Shown here in pieces: positions 1-8,749 of a DNA stretch of 64,000 bases. Source of the DNA: Vibrio crassostreae. Lineage in GTDB: Bacteria > Pseudomonadota > Gammaproteobacteria > Enterobacterales > Vibrionaceae. The DNA lies in NCBI RefSeq assembly GCF_024347415.1, contig NZ_AP025476.1:186001-250000 (forward strand). The letters are read 5' to 3'. The notes below the pieces were generated by a model that worked only from the letters and a program-made list of their open reading frames with translations, was not told the DNA's origin and ran no database searches. How positions within the stretch are numbered: position 1 is the stretch's first letter; every line of letters begins with the position of its first letter. A program made the position numbers and the translations under genes.

Positions 1-770
1 ATGTTTTGATAGACCTTTTTAACAAAGTTGATATCTTTGAATCGTAGAGCGTTTTCTTTAGATGTCGGCTGCGTAGCAAGAATGATCGTTCTTTTTTCAT
101 TTGTGTAATGATCGACTTGGAATAATTCTGATACTACCTCAACTGCGTGTCCTGACTTTGATAAAGTAAGTTTTTTCACTTTATCTTTTACTGTTAAGGG
201 GGATTTCTCAGGTGACAGAAGGTGAATTTCTAGGCACTCTTTTTTTTCGCCCATGATCATTGTCTTTGAAGGGTAACCCTTAAATCGTCTAAATATTTTT
301 TTTACTGGACTATGAATAGGAATTTCAATGTAGTTCCTCATTCCATCTTCAATCATCTTATAGGTTGGAACCAGCAACCTAAATAATCTAGACATTTTAT
401 TGTCGTCATTGAAAACAAAAAGCTCATAGCTACCTAAGTCTGGAATTATGTTTTTATAATCATTGATATAGGAAATCAAAGAACTCTTTAAAATATTAGG
501 AATACGCAATCCGAGCATGGAAGATTTTATTATAAATTTACCAATTAGGCCTTTTTGCTTTATTCCTGAGGTTAGTTCATCTCTACTAGCCAATATAATG
601 TTAATATTGCTTGGTAGGTTAGATGTGCTTATAAGTGTAGAAGGGATGTTTTGGTAGTCATTAAATAATACAATGGTTGAGTTTTTATTTGATTTAACAG
701 CATGAAAAACACTTAGCATGACATGCCTTACCGTAGAGCAAATATAAAGATTTGAATTTCCATCTATCAT
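1..770 (-). CDS. GT52-like glycosyltransferase, partial at window edge
   Basis: An open frame of about 256 codons runs off the left edge of the window, so the C-terminus is missing. The ATG at 768-770 follows a GAGG ribosome site by 6 nt. The start (NLYICSTVRHVMLSVFHAV, residues 7-25) and the segment IEDGMRNY (140-147) resemble glycosyltransferase family 52, the lipooligosaccharide sialyltransferase-like enzymes, in which an acidic-Gly...Tyr segment is conserved. FNDDNKM (120-126) is another acidic patch. It lies downstream of waaL and the GT25 gene on the same strand, 61 bp after the latter, so it probably decorates the LPS core or O chain. The family call is from motif resemblance only; the acceptor and donor sugars cannot be read from the sequence. 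Confidence 0.6.
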   Translation of the reverse strand, partial: MIDGNSNLYICSTVRHVMLSVFHAVKSNKNSTIVLFNDYQNIPSTLISTSNLPSNINIILASRDELTSGIKQKGLIGKFIIKSSMLGLRIPNILKSSLISYINDYKNIIPDLGSYELFVFNDDNKMSRLFRLLVPTYKMIEDGMRNYIEIPIHSPVKKIFRRFKGYPSKTMIMGEKKECLEIHLLSPEKSPLTVKDKVKKLTLSKSGHAVEVVSELFQVDHYTNEKRTIILATQPTSKENALRFKDINFVKKVYQN

Positions 771-831
771 GATTTACCTCGATAAGACTGTACTAATTTG
801 TCCGTATAAGAGCACTTTAACCACGTAAAGT

Positions 832-1584
832 TCATTGTTTTTTTATGCTAATTTTGAATTTTATATTGTGCAAGTGACGTTGGATAGTTTCGTTTAAATT
901 GAACCATTCACGCTTACATTTCTTGAATAAACTTCTGGTGCTTGTGCGTTTTTCATAACCGATATCGGAATCAAACTTAGGGTCGTTCGTTAAGCAGGGT
1001 ACCGCAGTGCCGTAGCACTCGACTTCGTTTTGCCAGAATCGGTCCATATAAATATCTACAGCCATATACCACTCTTTTGAGTGTTCAAGTAATTTTCTAG
1101 CTCCTGAAGGCCTTAAGAAATAGGCTGTTGCACTCATATGCCCTTTAGTGAACTTGTGAATACTAGTAGATTTCGCTTCGAGCACTTCGTAAGAATCATA
1201 TTTACGGCGCTTGTTTTTGAATAATCTTATGCACTCTACAGTTTCGGGGATGTCACTAATATCTTGTATGAAGTTAAGAAATGCCTCTTTAAATATAAGA
1301 GCATCATCTTCAATTATGACTATTGGTTGATTGAGTTCAACACACTTCTGCCACAATAAGTAATGGCTTGCATAACACCCTAACTGACCAGCGCTTAGTG
1401 TTTTTGCTCGGTATGTTTGGCTCAAATCATTATTGTAAAGATTTAGTAGTGGGTGAGGGGGGAATGTTCTTCCATCCACAGCAGAAAATAACTCAAAAGG
1501 AAGAGATAGTTCATCTAGTTGGCGACTAATGTTTTCTTTTCTATCTGTGGAAGATTCTAAATTTATGACAAATATTTTAGTCAT
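832..1584 (-). CDS. Glycosyltransferase family 25 (LPS core type)
   Basis: A 250-residue protein of the GT25 family (LgtB/Lex1 type beta-galactosyltransferases of lipooligosaccharide). Diagnostic parts are the N-terminal strand KIFVINLESSTDR (3-15), the SAGQLGCYASH block (64-74, the family's IGCxxSH signature), the acidic metal-binding IEDDALI (91-97) and SATAYFLRPSGARKLL near 151-166. It starts inside the end of waaL (8-bp overlap), so the two are translationally coupled. It is expected to act at the cytoplasmic face of the inner membrane on the lipid A-core acceptor. The sugar transferred is unknown; galactose is only the commonest case in the family. Confidence 0.85.
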   Translation of the reverse strand: MTKIFVINLESSTDRKENISRQLDELSLPFELFSAVDGRTFPPHPLLNLYNNDLSQTYRAKTLSAGQLGCYASHYLLWQKCVELNQPIVIIEDDALIFKEAFLNFIQDISDIPETVECIRLFKNKRRKYDSYEVLEAKSTSIHKFTKGHMSATAYFLRPSGARKLLEHSKEWYMAVDIYMDRFWQNEVECYGTAVPCLTNDPKFDSDIGYEKRTSTRSLFKKCKREWFNLNETIQRHLHNIKFKISIKKQ

Positions 1585-2776
1585 TGGTAACTCTCTTACA
1601 TCTTGAGCAAATAGGAATTAGAAATAATAAATATAACATTAAAGGTTGAGGGTGATTAAAAGGTACATCAGTTAAACCTGCGATGAAAAATAAGCTAACC
1701 AAACCAATTATTATATATGCGTCGGATGGTGGTGATTTTCTCACCATCATTAGTGGATAAAGCAGAAGTCCAATTACTAGCATCGTTCCTATAACCCCAG
1801 ACTTAACCATTTTATCTAAAAACTGATTGTGGAAGTGGGCTGAAGCATAGTGATATAGCGATCTAGATATTTCACCATGTTCTAACTTACCTTTTAGTAT
1901 ATCCCGTTGTTCTTGTCCGTGCCCTAGTATTGGTTTTTGTTTTATTAATTCCGGAGCTAACATCCACATTTGTAACCTAAGCCCAACGGATGTACTATAA
2001 TCGCCTGATTGAATCTTTTTGACTTCATAGATGGTTTGGTTATATCTCTCATTTATTTTATCTTTAAATAAGAAGGCGCCAGTAGAAGTTAGAATGGCTG
2101 TGAGTATAAATGTAAATAGTATATATTTTCTCGAAGGAGGATTTTTAATACATTTAACTACGATTATAATAAAGATACTTAAAGTAAACGCCAACCAAAT
2201 CCCTCTAGTTTCACTTAGGATTATAGGAGGTAACGACAGCAGAAAAGCGACCAAAGGAAGGGTTTTACCCTTTAAAAGAGAATTACCTAGCAATAAAGAA
2301 AACGCGATTATGGATATCAATGCGCATGCAGTTGAGTAAGGTATCGGGTTTATATAACCAGCATCACGCTCTATACCCAGATAAAGGTTGAAATAGACGC
2401 TATTGGTACATATTGCCAAGCTACCGATCAAAACTACCCATTGAATTACTTTTTGAGTAAGCATTTGGTATGGAAAAGCTATAAGAAAAAGAGTAACTCC
2501 AATTAGTGCTCTTAGTTCTCTAGAGCTAGATCCATGATAATAATAGCTAAACACAGTATATATACATGAAGTGCCAATTAACCATACAAATGGGCTCTGT
2601 ATATTATTTAATATGGTTTCTTTTTTAAGCACCAATATACTAACGATGATACTAATCAAAAACAGTGGGATCATTTTCTTATCACCGCTATCTAAAACTA
2701 ACATGCCTGTAACAGCAAAAAAGTAAGGTAATAGTAAGATTGCTGTAAAAATCTGTTTTCTGTTAATAATATTCAT
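1577..2776 (-). CDS. waaL: O-antigen ligase WaaL
   Basis: A 399-residue polytopic membrane protein with about 10-12 hydrophobic segments and the Wzy_C/WaaL domain. The key signatures are SETRGIWLAF (188-197), then a large periplasmic loop containing GHGQEQRD (285-292) and AHFHNQFLD (313-321); Arg and His residues in these positions are the conserved catalytic ones in WaaL. It transfers the finished O chain from undecaprenyl diphosphate to lipid A-core at the periplasmic face. It sits 16 bp after the lipid A acyltransferase and overlaps the GT25 gene, forming an LPS operon. A Wzy polymerase has the same fold, but the LPS-core neighbours and the presence of two other Wzy candidates in the window favour ligase. 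Confidence 0.82.
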   Translation of the reverse strand: MNIINRKQIFTAILLLPYFFAVTGMLVLDSGDKKMIPLFLISIIVSILVLKKETILNNIQSPFVWLIGTSCIYTVFSYYYHGSSSRELRALIGVTLFLIAFPYQMLTQKVIQWVVLIGSLAICTNSVYFNLYLGIERDAGYINPIPYSTACALISIIAFSLLLGNSLLKGKTLPLVAFLLSLPPIILSETRGIWLAFTLSIFIIIVVKCIKNPPSRKYILFTFILTAILTSTGAFLFKDKINERYNQTIYEVKKIQSGDYSTSVGLRLQMWMLAPELIKQKPILGHGQEQRDILKGKLEHGEISRSLYHYASAHFHNQFLDKMVKSGVIGTMLVIGLLLYPLMMVRKSPPSDAYIIIGLVSLFFIAGLTDVPFNHPQPLMLYLLFLIPICSRCKRVTND

Positions 2777-2792
2777 ACTGTTTACTGTAATG

Positions 2793-3749
2793 CTAACTAC
2801 TATAAGGGTTTATATTGCTGTCAGGACGAGTCTTAAGCAGCCTTAAGATCCACATATATTGTTCAGGATTTTTGCTCACATAACCTTCAATACATTGATT
2901 CATCATACGTGCATCCTGTTCTTCACTTCCTGTAGGAAATGGTAAAGCAGGATAGAAGTCCAGAGTGTATTGGCCAGTGTTGCTATCGTATTGAGCAAAT
3001 AAAGGCACGATTTTGGCCTTGCTCAGTTTAGATAGTCGTCCAAGGCCAGAGATTGTTGCTTTCTGAGTCGCGAAGAAGTCAACGAAGACACTGTGCTCAC
3101 GGCCAAGATCTTCATCAGGGAGGTAGTAACCAAGGTATCCATCACGTACTGACTTGATGAAAGGTTTGATACCACCACTGCGATCATAAACACGACCGCC
3201 GTATTGCACGCGCTGTCGGTGCATTAGCCAGTCACTGAGTTTGTTTTTTTGTGCTTTCGCCATCGCAGACACAGGTAAATTACGTGAAGCTAATAATACC
3301 GCTGGGATATCGATAGCCCATGTGTGTGGCACCAGCAAGATCACATTCTCGCCACTGTCTGTAATATCGGTTAGGTTGCTTAGGCCGTTTATCGAAGTGT
3401 TATTCTCTAGCCAAGTTTTACTCTTGAGTGTCAGTGAAGCAAATCCCATCAAAAATGAGATGGAAGTAACGTATGACTGATAGAGAGTTTCTTCGCGCTG
3501 TTCGATAGATTGCTCAGGGAAACACATCTCAAGATTTACACGAGCTCGGCGGTTAGCCTTATTCTTAATTTTTACAGCTTGCTTAGCCATAAACTTGGCT
3601 AATGCTAAACGAATGCTATTAGGTAAGAAGCAAACTAGAGACGACAATAGAACAGCAATCCAAGTGCCCCAGTATTTAGGTGCTAGAAATCCCCATTCAA
3701 ACTCAGGATTGTAAGCTTTTGGATCAAAATCATTACGTTGTGTGGTCAT
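2793..3749 (-). CDS. lpxM: Lipid A late acyltransferase (LpxM/LpxN type)
   Basis: A 318-residue enzyme of the HtrB/MsbB family that adds a secondary acyl chain to Kdo2-lipid A at the inner-membrane inner face. The HX4D catalytic motif is HTWAID (142-147), and a single hydrophobic anchor lies near residues 28-45. The N-terminal stretch YNPEFEWGFLAPKYWGTW (13-30) is typical of the MsbB branch. In Vibrio cholerae the MsbB homologue (LpxN) transfers 3-hydroxylaurate, so the acyl donor here may differ from the myristate used by E. coli LpxM. It is the first gene of the minus-strand run lpxM-waaL-GT25-GT52. Confidence 0.85.
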   Translation of the reverse strand: MTTQRNDFDPKAYNPEFEWGFLAPKYWGTWIAVLLSSLVCFLPNSIRLALAKFMAKQAVKIKNKANRRARVNLEMCFPEQSIEQREETLYQSYVTSISFLMGFASLTLKSKTWLENNTSINGLSNLTDITDSGENVILLVPHTWAIDIPAVLLASRNLPVSAMAKAQKNKLSDWLMHRQRVQYGGRVYDRSGGIKPFIKSVRDGYLGYYLPDEDLGREHSVFVDFFATQKATISGLGRLSKLSKAKIVPLFAQYDSNTGQYTLDFYPALPFPTGSEEQDARMMNQCIEGYVSKNPEQYMWILRLLKTRPDSNINPYSS

Positions 3750-3830
3750 TCGTTCACTACATTATTTAAATCAGAGAGTTAACTTAATATTGGTCACTCT
3801 GGGAATGATTATGTTTACTAGATTGTCCGA

Positions 3831-3859
3831 TAATGCACCCCAAAAAGTAGGGTGCACTA
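3831..3859. terminator. Hairpin between hldD and lpxM
   Basis: A 10-bp inverted repeat, TAATGCACCC and GGGTGCACTA (one G-T pair when folded), with a 9-nt loop, lies 32 bp after the hldD stop. No clear U tract follows on either strand, so it may be a weak terminator or a processing site rather than a classical terminator. Confidence 0.3.
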
Positions 3860-3890
3860 TTAGTTTTAATCTGAAATATTAAGCTTACAG

Positions 3891-4832
3891 CTATGCGTTT
3901 ACGAGCTTCATGTACTCAGCGACGCCATCTGCCACTGTTCTAAACTCGATATTGCAACCTGTATTGCGAAGCTTCGTTAAGTCAGCTTGCGTGAATTCTT
4001 GGTAAGCACCTTTCAAATGCTCAGGGAAAGGAATCGTTTCGATTTCGCCTTTACCATGGTACTTGATTACTGCTTTGGCGACTTCTTCAAAAGACTCTGC
4101 ATTGCCGGTACCTAGGTTAAAAATACCTGAAACACCGTTTTCTAGAAACCATAGGTTTACCGCCGCGACATCACCAACATACACAAAATCACGCTTGAAG
4201 GTTTCGCTACCTGCGAACAACTTAGGGTTTTCACCAGCATTCATTTGGTTGTTTAAGTGAAATGCTACTGAGGCCATGCTGCCTTTGTGTTGCTCGCGTG
4301 GACCGTAAACATTGAAATAACGAAAGCCAACGATTTGTGGAAGCGTTTCGTTATGCGCTGCTGCATCCGCGGTTAGGCGACGCACATAGTTATCAAATTG
4401 CTGTTTCGAGTAGCCGTAGACATTCAATGCACCTTCGTATTCTCGTTCTTCAATGAAAGTGTCAGTTTCACCATACGTTGCAGCGGAAGAGGCATATAGG
4501 AAGGGAATTTCACGCTCAACACAGTAATGAAGTAGCTCTTTTGAGTATTCATAGTTGTTGAGCATCATGTATTTGCCATCCCACTCAGTGGTAGCAGAGC
4601 ATGCACCTTCATGGAAAACAGCTTCAATATGGCCGAAATCATCACCAGCCATAACTTGAGTTAGAAAGTCATCACGATCCATGTAATCCGTGATGTCTAG
4701 GTCTACAAGGTTCTTAAATTTCTTACCATCTTTTAAGTTGTCGACGACTAGAATATCGTTGTGGCCCGCTTCATTAAGCGCCTTAACAATATTGCTGCCA
4801 ATCATGCCAGCACCACCAGTAACGATAATCAT
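3891..4832 (-). CDS. hldD: ADP-L-glycero-D-manno-heptose 6-epimerase
   Basis: A 313-residue extended SDR epimerase (HldD, also called RfaD or GmhD) that makes the heptose donor for the LPS inner core. The Rossmann motif [13 protein letters not shown] is at 4-16 and the catalytic YGYSK at 139-143; the length matches the family. It is single-copy and marks the border of LPS/O-antigen regions in vibrios, which fits the neighbouring waaL and lpxM. Transcription is divergent from ugd across a 152-bp gap. Confidence 0.95.
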   Translation of the reverse strand: MIIVTGGAGMIGSNIVKALNEAGHNDILVVDNLKDGKKFKNLVDLDITDYMDRDDFLTQVMAGDDFGHIEAVFHEGACSATTEWDGKYMMLNNYEYSKELLHYCVEREIPFLYASSAATYGETDTFIEEREYEGALNVYGYSKQQFDNYVRRLTADAAAHNETLPQIVGFRYFNVYGPREQHKGSMASVAFHLNNQMNAGENPKLFAGSETFKRDFVYVGDVAAVNLWFLENGVSGIFNLGTGNAESFEEVAKAVIKYHGKGEIETIPFPEHLKGAYQEFTQADLTKLRNTGCNIEFRTVADGVAEYMKLVNA

Positions 4833-4984
4833 AATTTTCTAACTCTTTTGAATACAAAACTGTATCGAGTATAGCAAGGAATGGATAAGACGGGCTAGTG
4901 GAATAATTCTCCAAGCAGAGTATGATATGAGCAGTAAATTTATGGATTAAATTGAGTAAATAACTCAAAATTATAGGTATTAAT

Positions 4985-6148
4985 ATGAAAATTGCAGTAG
5001 CCGGTACTGGATATGTTGGCTTATCAAATGCGATGTTATTGGCACAAAACCATGAAGTTGTAGCTGTTGATATTATTGAAGACAAAGTGGTGATGCTTAA
5101 TAAAAAGCAATCTCCAATTGTTGATAGTGAGATTGAACACTTCTTATTGAGTAAGAAGCTTAACTTTAGAGCAACAACAGACAAAGCAGCATACAAAGGT
5201 GCCGAGTTCGTTATCATCGCAACACCTACTGATTATGATCCTAAAACTAACTATTTCAACACCTCCTCCGTTGAATCTGTTATCAAAGATGTTATGAAAA
5301 TGAACCCAGATGCTGTAATGGTCATCAAGTCAACGGTTCCTGTAGGTTACACCGCCCAGATAAGAGAGTCTCTAGGTTGTGAAAACATTATGTTCTCACC
5401 AGAGTTTTTACGCGAAGGCAAAGCCCTGTACGATAACCTACACCCATCCAGGATTATCGTTGGTGAGTGTTCTGAACGTGCTAAAGTGTTTGCGAATTTG
5501 CTAGTTGAAGGCGCAGAAAAAGAGAATATCAACGTATTGTTTACTAACTCAACAGAAGCAGAAGCAGTAAAACTGTTCTCAAATACCTACCTAGCGATGC
5601 GTGTTTCTTATTTCAATGAGCTTGATTCTTACGCGGAAGCGCATGGTTTGGATTCTCGTCAGATCATTGAAGGTGTGGGCTTAGACCCTCGAATTGGCAA
5701 TCACTATAATAACCCTTCATTTGGTTATGGTGGTTACTGCTTACCAAAAGACACCAAGCAGCTGTTAGCTAACTATCAAGATGTACCTAATAATATTGTA
5801 GGTGCTATTGTTGACGCTAACCGCACTCGCAAAGATTTCATCGCAGATTCAATTATTAAGCGCTCGCCTAAAATTGTAGGTATTTATCGTTTGATCATGA
5901 AGGCCGGCTCTGACAACTTCCGTGCGTCGTCGATTCAGGGGATTATGAAGCGCTTGAAAGCTAAAGGGATTGAAGTGGTCGTATTCGAACCTGTGTTAGA
6001 AGAAGAGCATTTCTTTAACTCGAAAGTCTATTCTGACCTAGAAGAGTTCAAAGCCGTATCTGATGTGATCGTTTCTAACCGAATGGTAGAAGAGATCGCA
6101 GACGTTGCAGATAAGGTTTACACACGAGATCTGTTTGGCAGTGATTGA
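4985..6148 (+). CDS. ugd: UDP-glucose 6-dehydrogenase
   Basis: A 387-residue NAD-dependent dehydrogenase that oxidises UDP-glucose twice to UDP-glucuronate for capsule or LPS. Visible motifs are the NAD site [12 protein letters not shown] (5-16), [11 protein letters not shown] (113-123), the sugar-binding [10 protein letters not shown] (138-147) and the catalytic Cys252 in [12 protein letters not shown]. It stands alone, divergent from hldD and followed by a TetR gene, so it may serve several glycan pathways in the window. Confidence 0.93.
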   Translation: MKIAVAGTGYVGLSNAMLLAQNHEVVAVDIIEDKVVMLNKKQSPIVDSEIEHFLLSKKLNFRATTDKAAYKGAEFVIIATPTDYDPKTNYFNTSSVESVIKDVMKMNPDAVMVIKSTVPVGYTAQIRESLGCENIMFSPEFLREGKALYDNLHPSRIIVGECSERAKVFANLLVEGAEKENINVLFTNSTEAEAVKLFSNTYLAMRVSYFNELDSYAEAHGLDSRQIIEGVGLDPRIGNHYNNPSFGYGGYCLPKDTKQLLANYQDVPNNIVGAIVDANRTRKDFIADSIIKRSPKIVGIYRLIMKAGSDNFRASSIQGIMKRLKAKGIEVVVFEPVLEEEHFFNSKVYSDLEEFKAVSDVIVSNRMVEEIADVADKVYTRDLFGSD

Positions 6149-6199
6149 TCGGGTTTTATTTTAGCTAATGCTAATTAGACCAGATGTTAACAGCTCGAT

Positions 6200-6241
6200 C
6201 TATCCGTTTAGTGGCGATATACTGAACCTCTAAACGGATAG
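6200..6241. promoter_or_regulatory. Perfect 12-bp inverted repeat before TetR gene
   Basis: CTATCCGTTTAG (6200-6211) and CTAAACGGATAG (6230-6241) are exact reverse complements separated by 18 bp. A possible -10 box TATACT (6218-6223) lies between the arms, and the right arm ends 15 bp before the TetR start codon. This is the layout of an autoregulatory operator. The link to the adjacent TetR protein is inferred from position. Confidence 0.6.
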
Positions 6242-6256
6242 GGATACTAATAACTA

Positions 6257-6895
6257 ATGAAAACACGTGACAAGATTGTTTACGCTGCTCTAGAGCTTTT
6301 TAATGAGCACGGTGAGCGCAGTATTACGACCAATCATATTGCTGAACATATCGAGATTAGCCCTGGTAACCTCTACTACCACTTCCGCAACAAACAAGAA
6401 ATTGTCCGTGACATCTTTACTCTCTATTCGACAGAGTTACTCGAAAGGTTTACGCCGATTCAAGGCCAACAAGAAAGCCTGACGCTACTAAAGACCTACT
6501 TAGATTCTATCTTCACACTGATGTGGAAGTACCGATTCTTCTATGCGAATCTGCCTGAAATATTGTCACGTGATGAAAAACTCCACCTTGATTACATGGC
6601 AGTACAAGAAAGATTACAAACCAACCTTGTCGATATCATGAGGGCCTTTGTAGAGTTGAACTTGCTTAAAGCAACGGATTCGGAAATGAAATCGATGGTC
6701 ACTTCTCTTCACTTGATCGCATCGGGTTGGTTAGCGTACCAGTCTGCGATGTCTCCAAAAGCGCAAATAACAGAGCAAGTTGTTCATAAAGGAATGTTGC
6801 AGATGATCGCCACCGTTAAACCGATTGCGACAGATCAAGGTTTTGAGCAGCTGGCATTATTGGAAGATGGTGTGAGGGCTTTGAACTCTAAGTAG
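6257..6895 (+). CDS. TetR/AcrR family transcriptional regulator
   Basis: A 212-residue repressor-like protein. The N-terminal DNA-binding domain is residues 1-50: KTRDKIVYAALELF is helix 1, TTNHIAEHIEISPGNLYYHF is the helix-turn-helix, and NKQEIVRDIF follows. The rest (about 60-205) is an all-helical ligand and dimer domain with several hydrophobic stretches; the ligand is not recognisable. It stands alone between ugd and envC, preceded by a perfect inverted repeat that is a good autoregulatory operator candidate. Confidence 0.88.
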   Translation: MKTRDKIVYAALELFNEHGERSITTNHIAEHIEISPGNLYYHFRNKQEIVRDIFTLYSTELLERFTPIQGQQESLTLLKTYLDSIFTLMWKYRFFYANLPEILSRDEKLHLDYMAVQERLQTNLVDIMRAFVELNLLKATDSEMKSMVTSLHLIASGWLAYQSAMSPKAQITEQVVHKGMLQMIATVKPIATDQGFEQLALLEDGVRALNSK

Positions 6896-7014
6896 AAAGA
6901 TACGGGTAACGAAGAGCGGTGGTTACTCATTAATACGATTACTGCACTCGCTTTCTAAAGCTCTTGGTTAGCGTTATTCGTATCGATGTCTTCATCACGC
7001 ATTGTAAATAGCGA

Positions 7015-7137
7015 CGTCATTCCCTACAGCGAGGTACGAGCGTGATAGGGAATCTTTGTGTTGTGGTGAATTAAACATGACAAATTATATATGAGACTGA
7101 GATTCCAGATATTTCGTTCCTCAATTCTGGAATGACG
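7015..7137. repeat. Two-hairpin palindromic element (REP/MITE-like)
   Basis: A 123-bp noncoding element bounded by CGTCATTCC (7015-7023) and its exact reverse complement GGAATGACG (7129-7137). Inside are two independent stem-loops: ATTCCCTA/TAGGGAAT (7019-7026, 7046-7053) and ATTCCAGA/TCTGGAAT (7102-7109, 7126-7133). The arrangement resembles paired REP sequences or a small non-autonomous palindromic element. It occupies much of the 539-bp gap between the TetR gene and envC; no gene is seen there. Confidence 0.6.
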
Positions 7138-7249
7138 AGGTTTTGTAAGTGACTAGTTCAAGGCCTCTTAACTCTTTTGGGTTGCTCAAGATTAATTAGC
7201 ACCTTTTCCTCGAACCTACTCTTAACCTTTCTGTCTCTGGAACATTCGC

Positions 7250-7437
7250 CCCCGATTCTGCTTTAAGCTCTTCGCATCTCGGTTCCCCGCATCCCGCATC
7301 TGATTTCAAGCTTTTCGAATCTCGTTTACTCGAACCCCGCGTCTGCTTTTAAGCTCTTCGCATCTCGGTTACTCGCATCCCGCATCTGCTTTTAAGCTCT
7401 TCGTATCTCGGTTACTCGAATCCCGTACCTGCTTTTA
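7250..7437 (-). repeat. Direct-repeat array at the envC stop codon
   Basis: About four head-to-tail copies of a unit of about 43 bp. Read on the minus strand a unit runs TAARAGCAGATGCGGGATGC, then GAGTAACCGAGATGCGAAG, then AGCT. The first copy begins with the TAA stop codon of envC. The copies differ from one another by point changes. The same unit recurs across the window (8621, 9590, 32411, 36772, 37420, 59031, 60389, 61828). Confidence 0.85.
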
Positions 7438-8586
7438 TCTAACCAACCAACTCTTCGGGTTCTGAGCTTGACTGTTTCGGCGGATTTCAAAGTACAGTGA
7501 TGGGCGAGTTTGACCGCCGGTGTTACCCGCAAGCGCGATGGCTTCACCCGCTTTAACTTTGTCACCTTCTTTCTTTAAAAGTGCTTGGTTAAAGCCATAG
7601 AGCGTCATATCACCTTTACCGTGGTCGAGAAGAACCACTAAACCATAACCACGTAGATACTCGGCGAATACCACCGTTCCGGAGTAAACAGATTTAACCT
7701 GCTGACCGTACTTGGCGTTGATCACCATGCCTTTCCATTTAATTTGCCCCGTTTGACGTGAACCGTAGTTATGTAGAACTTTATCTTTGATCGGCCAAGG
7801 TAGCTTACCTTTACGTTTTGCTAGGCCATCCATCGGGACTGCATTACGTCGTTCTCGAGCCGCTTTTTCTGCTTTTGCTATTTCAGCTTTCAGGCGAGTT
7901 TCATTTCGCTGAAGTTCAGCCAAGTAATTTTTGTCGCCAGAAATATTCTTCTTAATACTGCCAACGGTTTTTTTGCGTTGTGTTTGAGTCTGAGACAACT
8001 TGTCACGCTTGGTGGTTTGCTGTTTTAACAATGTTGCGATTTGTTCTTGCTCGAGTTGACGCTGTTTGTGGCTTTCTTCTAATTCAAGTTGCGTCTGTTC
8101 AATCGTATTAATTGTTGCGGAGCGAGCTTTGGCAAGGTGTTGGTAATAGTGGCTGATACGATCTTCTTCGACACCCGTGTTGAGGATGTGAGAAGACGCT
8201 TTGGCTCGACTTGTCATGTAGTAAGTCTGAATCAGTTGCTCTAACTTATCGGTATGGACTTTTTTCTGAGCAGTAAGCGCTTTAATCTTAGTGTCTAAGT
8301 TCGCAATATTAGCATTAGCGGTATTGAGTTGCTTTTTACTGTCTAGAATCGCTTTTTCAAGCGAAGCGATGGAGAGCTCTTGTTTTTTGAGACTCGCTTG
8401 TAGGCTATCGAGCTTTTTTTGCTGTGAGGATAGGTTTTTCTGTTGACGAGAGATTTCGCTAGACACGCCTTTTAGTTCACCTTGAGATGCAGCAAATGAT
8501 GATGAAGACAAAAGAGCAACACCAAGGCTGGCAGATATCAAAAGAGTCCGGCTAATAGCTCGAATTTGTTTCATCATTATCGTCAT
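7435..8586 (-). CDS. envC: Murein hydrolase activator EnvC
   Basis: A periplasmic activator of the division amidases AmiA/AmiB, made at the septum under FtsEX control. A signal peptide (ISRTLLISASLGVALLSSSSFA) is followed by about 200 residues of coiled coil rich in K, Q and E, and a C-terminal LytM/M23 domain (last 110 residues) ending SLYFEIRRNSQAQNPKSWLVR. The zinc-binding His residues of active M23 peptidases are absent, as expected for EnvC, which is not itself a hydrolase. The start is ambiguous: the ATG at 8586 has AAGAG just upstream; ATG 8601 or ATG 8574 are alternatives. The stop codon is the first codon of the repeat array. Confidence 0.88.
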   Translation of the reverse strand: MTIMMKQIRAISRTLLISASLGVALLSSSSFAASQGELKGVSSEISRQQKNLSSQQKKLDSLQASLKKQELSIASLEKAILDSKKQLNTANANIANLDTKIKALTAQKKVHTDKLEQLIQTYYMTSRAKASSHILNTGVEEDRISHYYQHLAKARSATINTIEQTQLELEESHKQRQLEQEQIATLLKQQTTKRDKLSQTQTQRKKTVGSIKKNISGDKNYLAELQRNETRLKAEIAKAEKAARERRNAVPMDGLAKRKGKLPWPIKDKVLHNYGSRQTGQIKWKGMVINAKYGQQVKSVYSGTVVFAEYLRGYGLVVLLDHGKGDMTLYGFNQALLKKEGDKVKAGEAIALAGNTGGQTRPSLYFEIRRNSQAQNPKSWLVR

Positions 8587-8620
8587 TTTGCTCTTATTCA
8601 TTATCAACAGCTGCTGTCAG

Positions 8621-8749
8621 TCTTTTTGCATTTCGGTTACTCGAACCCGGCGTCTCTTTAAGCTCTTCGCATCTCGGTTACTCGCATCCCGTATCTGCTC
8701 TTAGTCTTTTCGTATCACGGTTATTCGTCGGATCCCGAACCTGCTCTTA
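8621..8749 (-). repeat. Direct-repeat array at the cysE stop codon
   Basis: About three diverged copies of the 43-bp family fill the gap between cysE and envC. On the minus strand the first copy starts TAAGAGCAGGTTCGGGAT, where TAA is the cysE stop codon. The orientation relative to the upstream gene is the same as at envC. Confidence 0.8.

Noticed and set aside
3831..3859. Insertion-sequence end between hldD and lpxM
   Set aside because: The ACCCCAAAAAGTAGGGT-like core recalls some IS3-family ends, but no transposase, target duplication or second end is present.
4783..5217. A 144-codon ORF opposite ugd and hldD
   Set aside because: It overlaps the start regions of two well-supported genes on both sides and its composition is that of an antisense shadow.
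7250..7437. CRISPR array in the tandem 43-bp repeats
   Set aside because: The units abut one another with no unique spacers, differ from copy to copy and recur at many gene ends; no cas gene is nearby.
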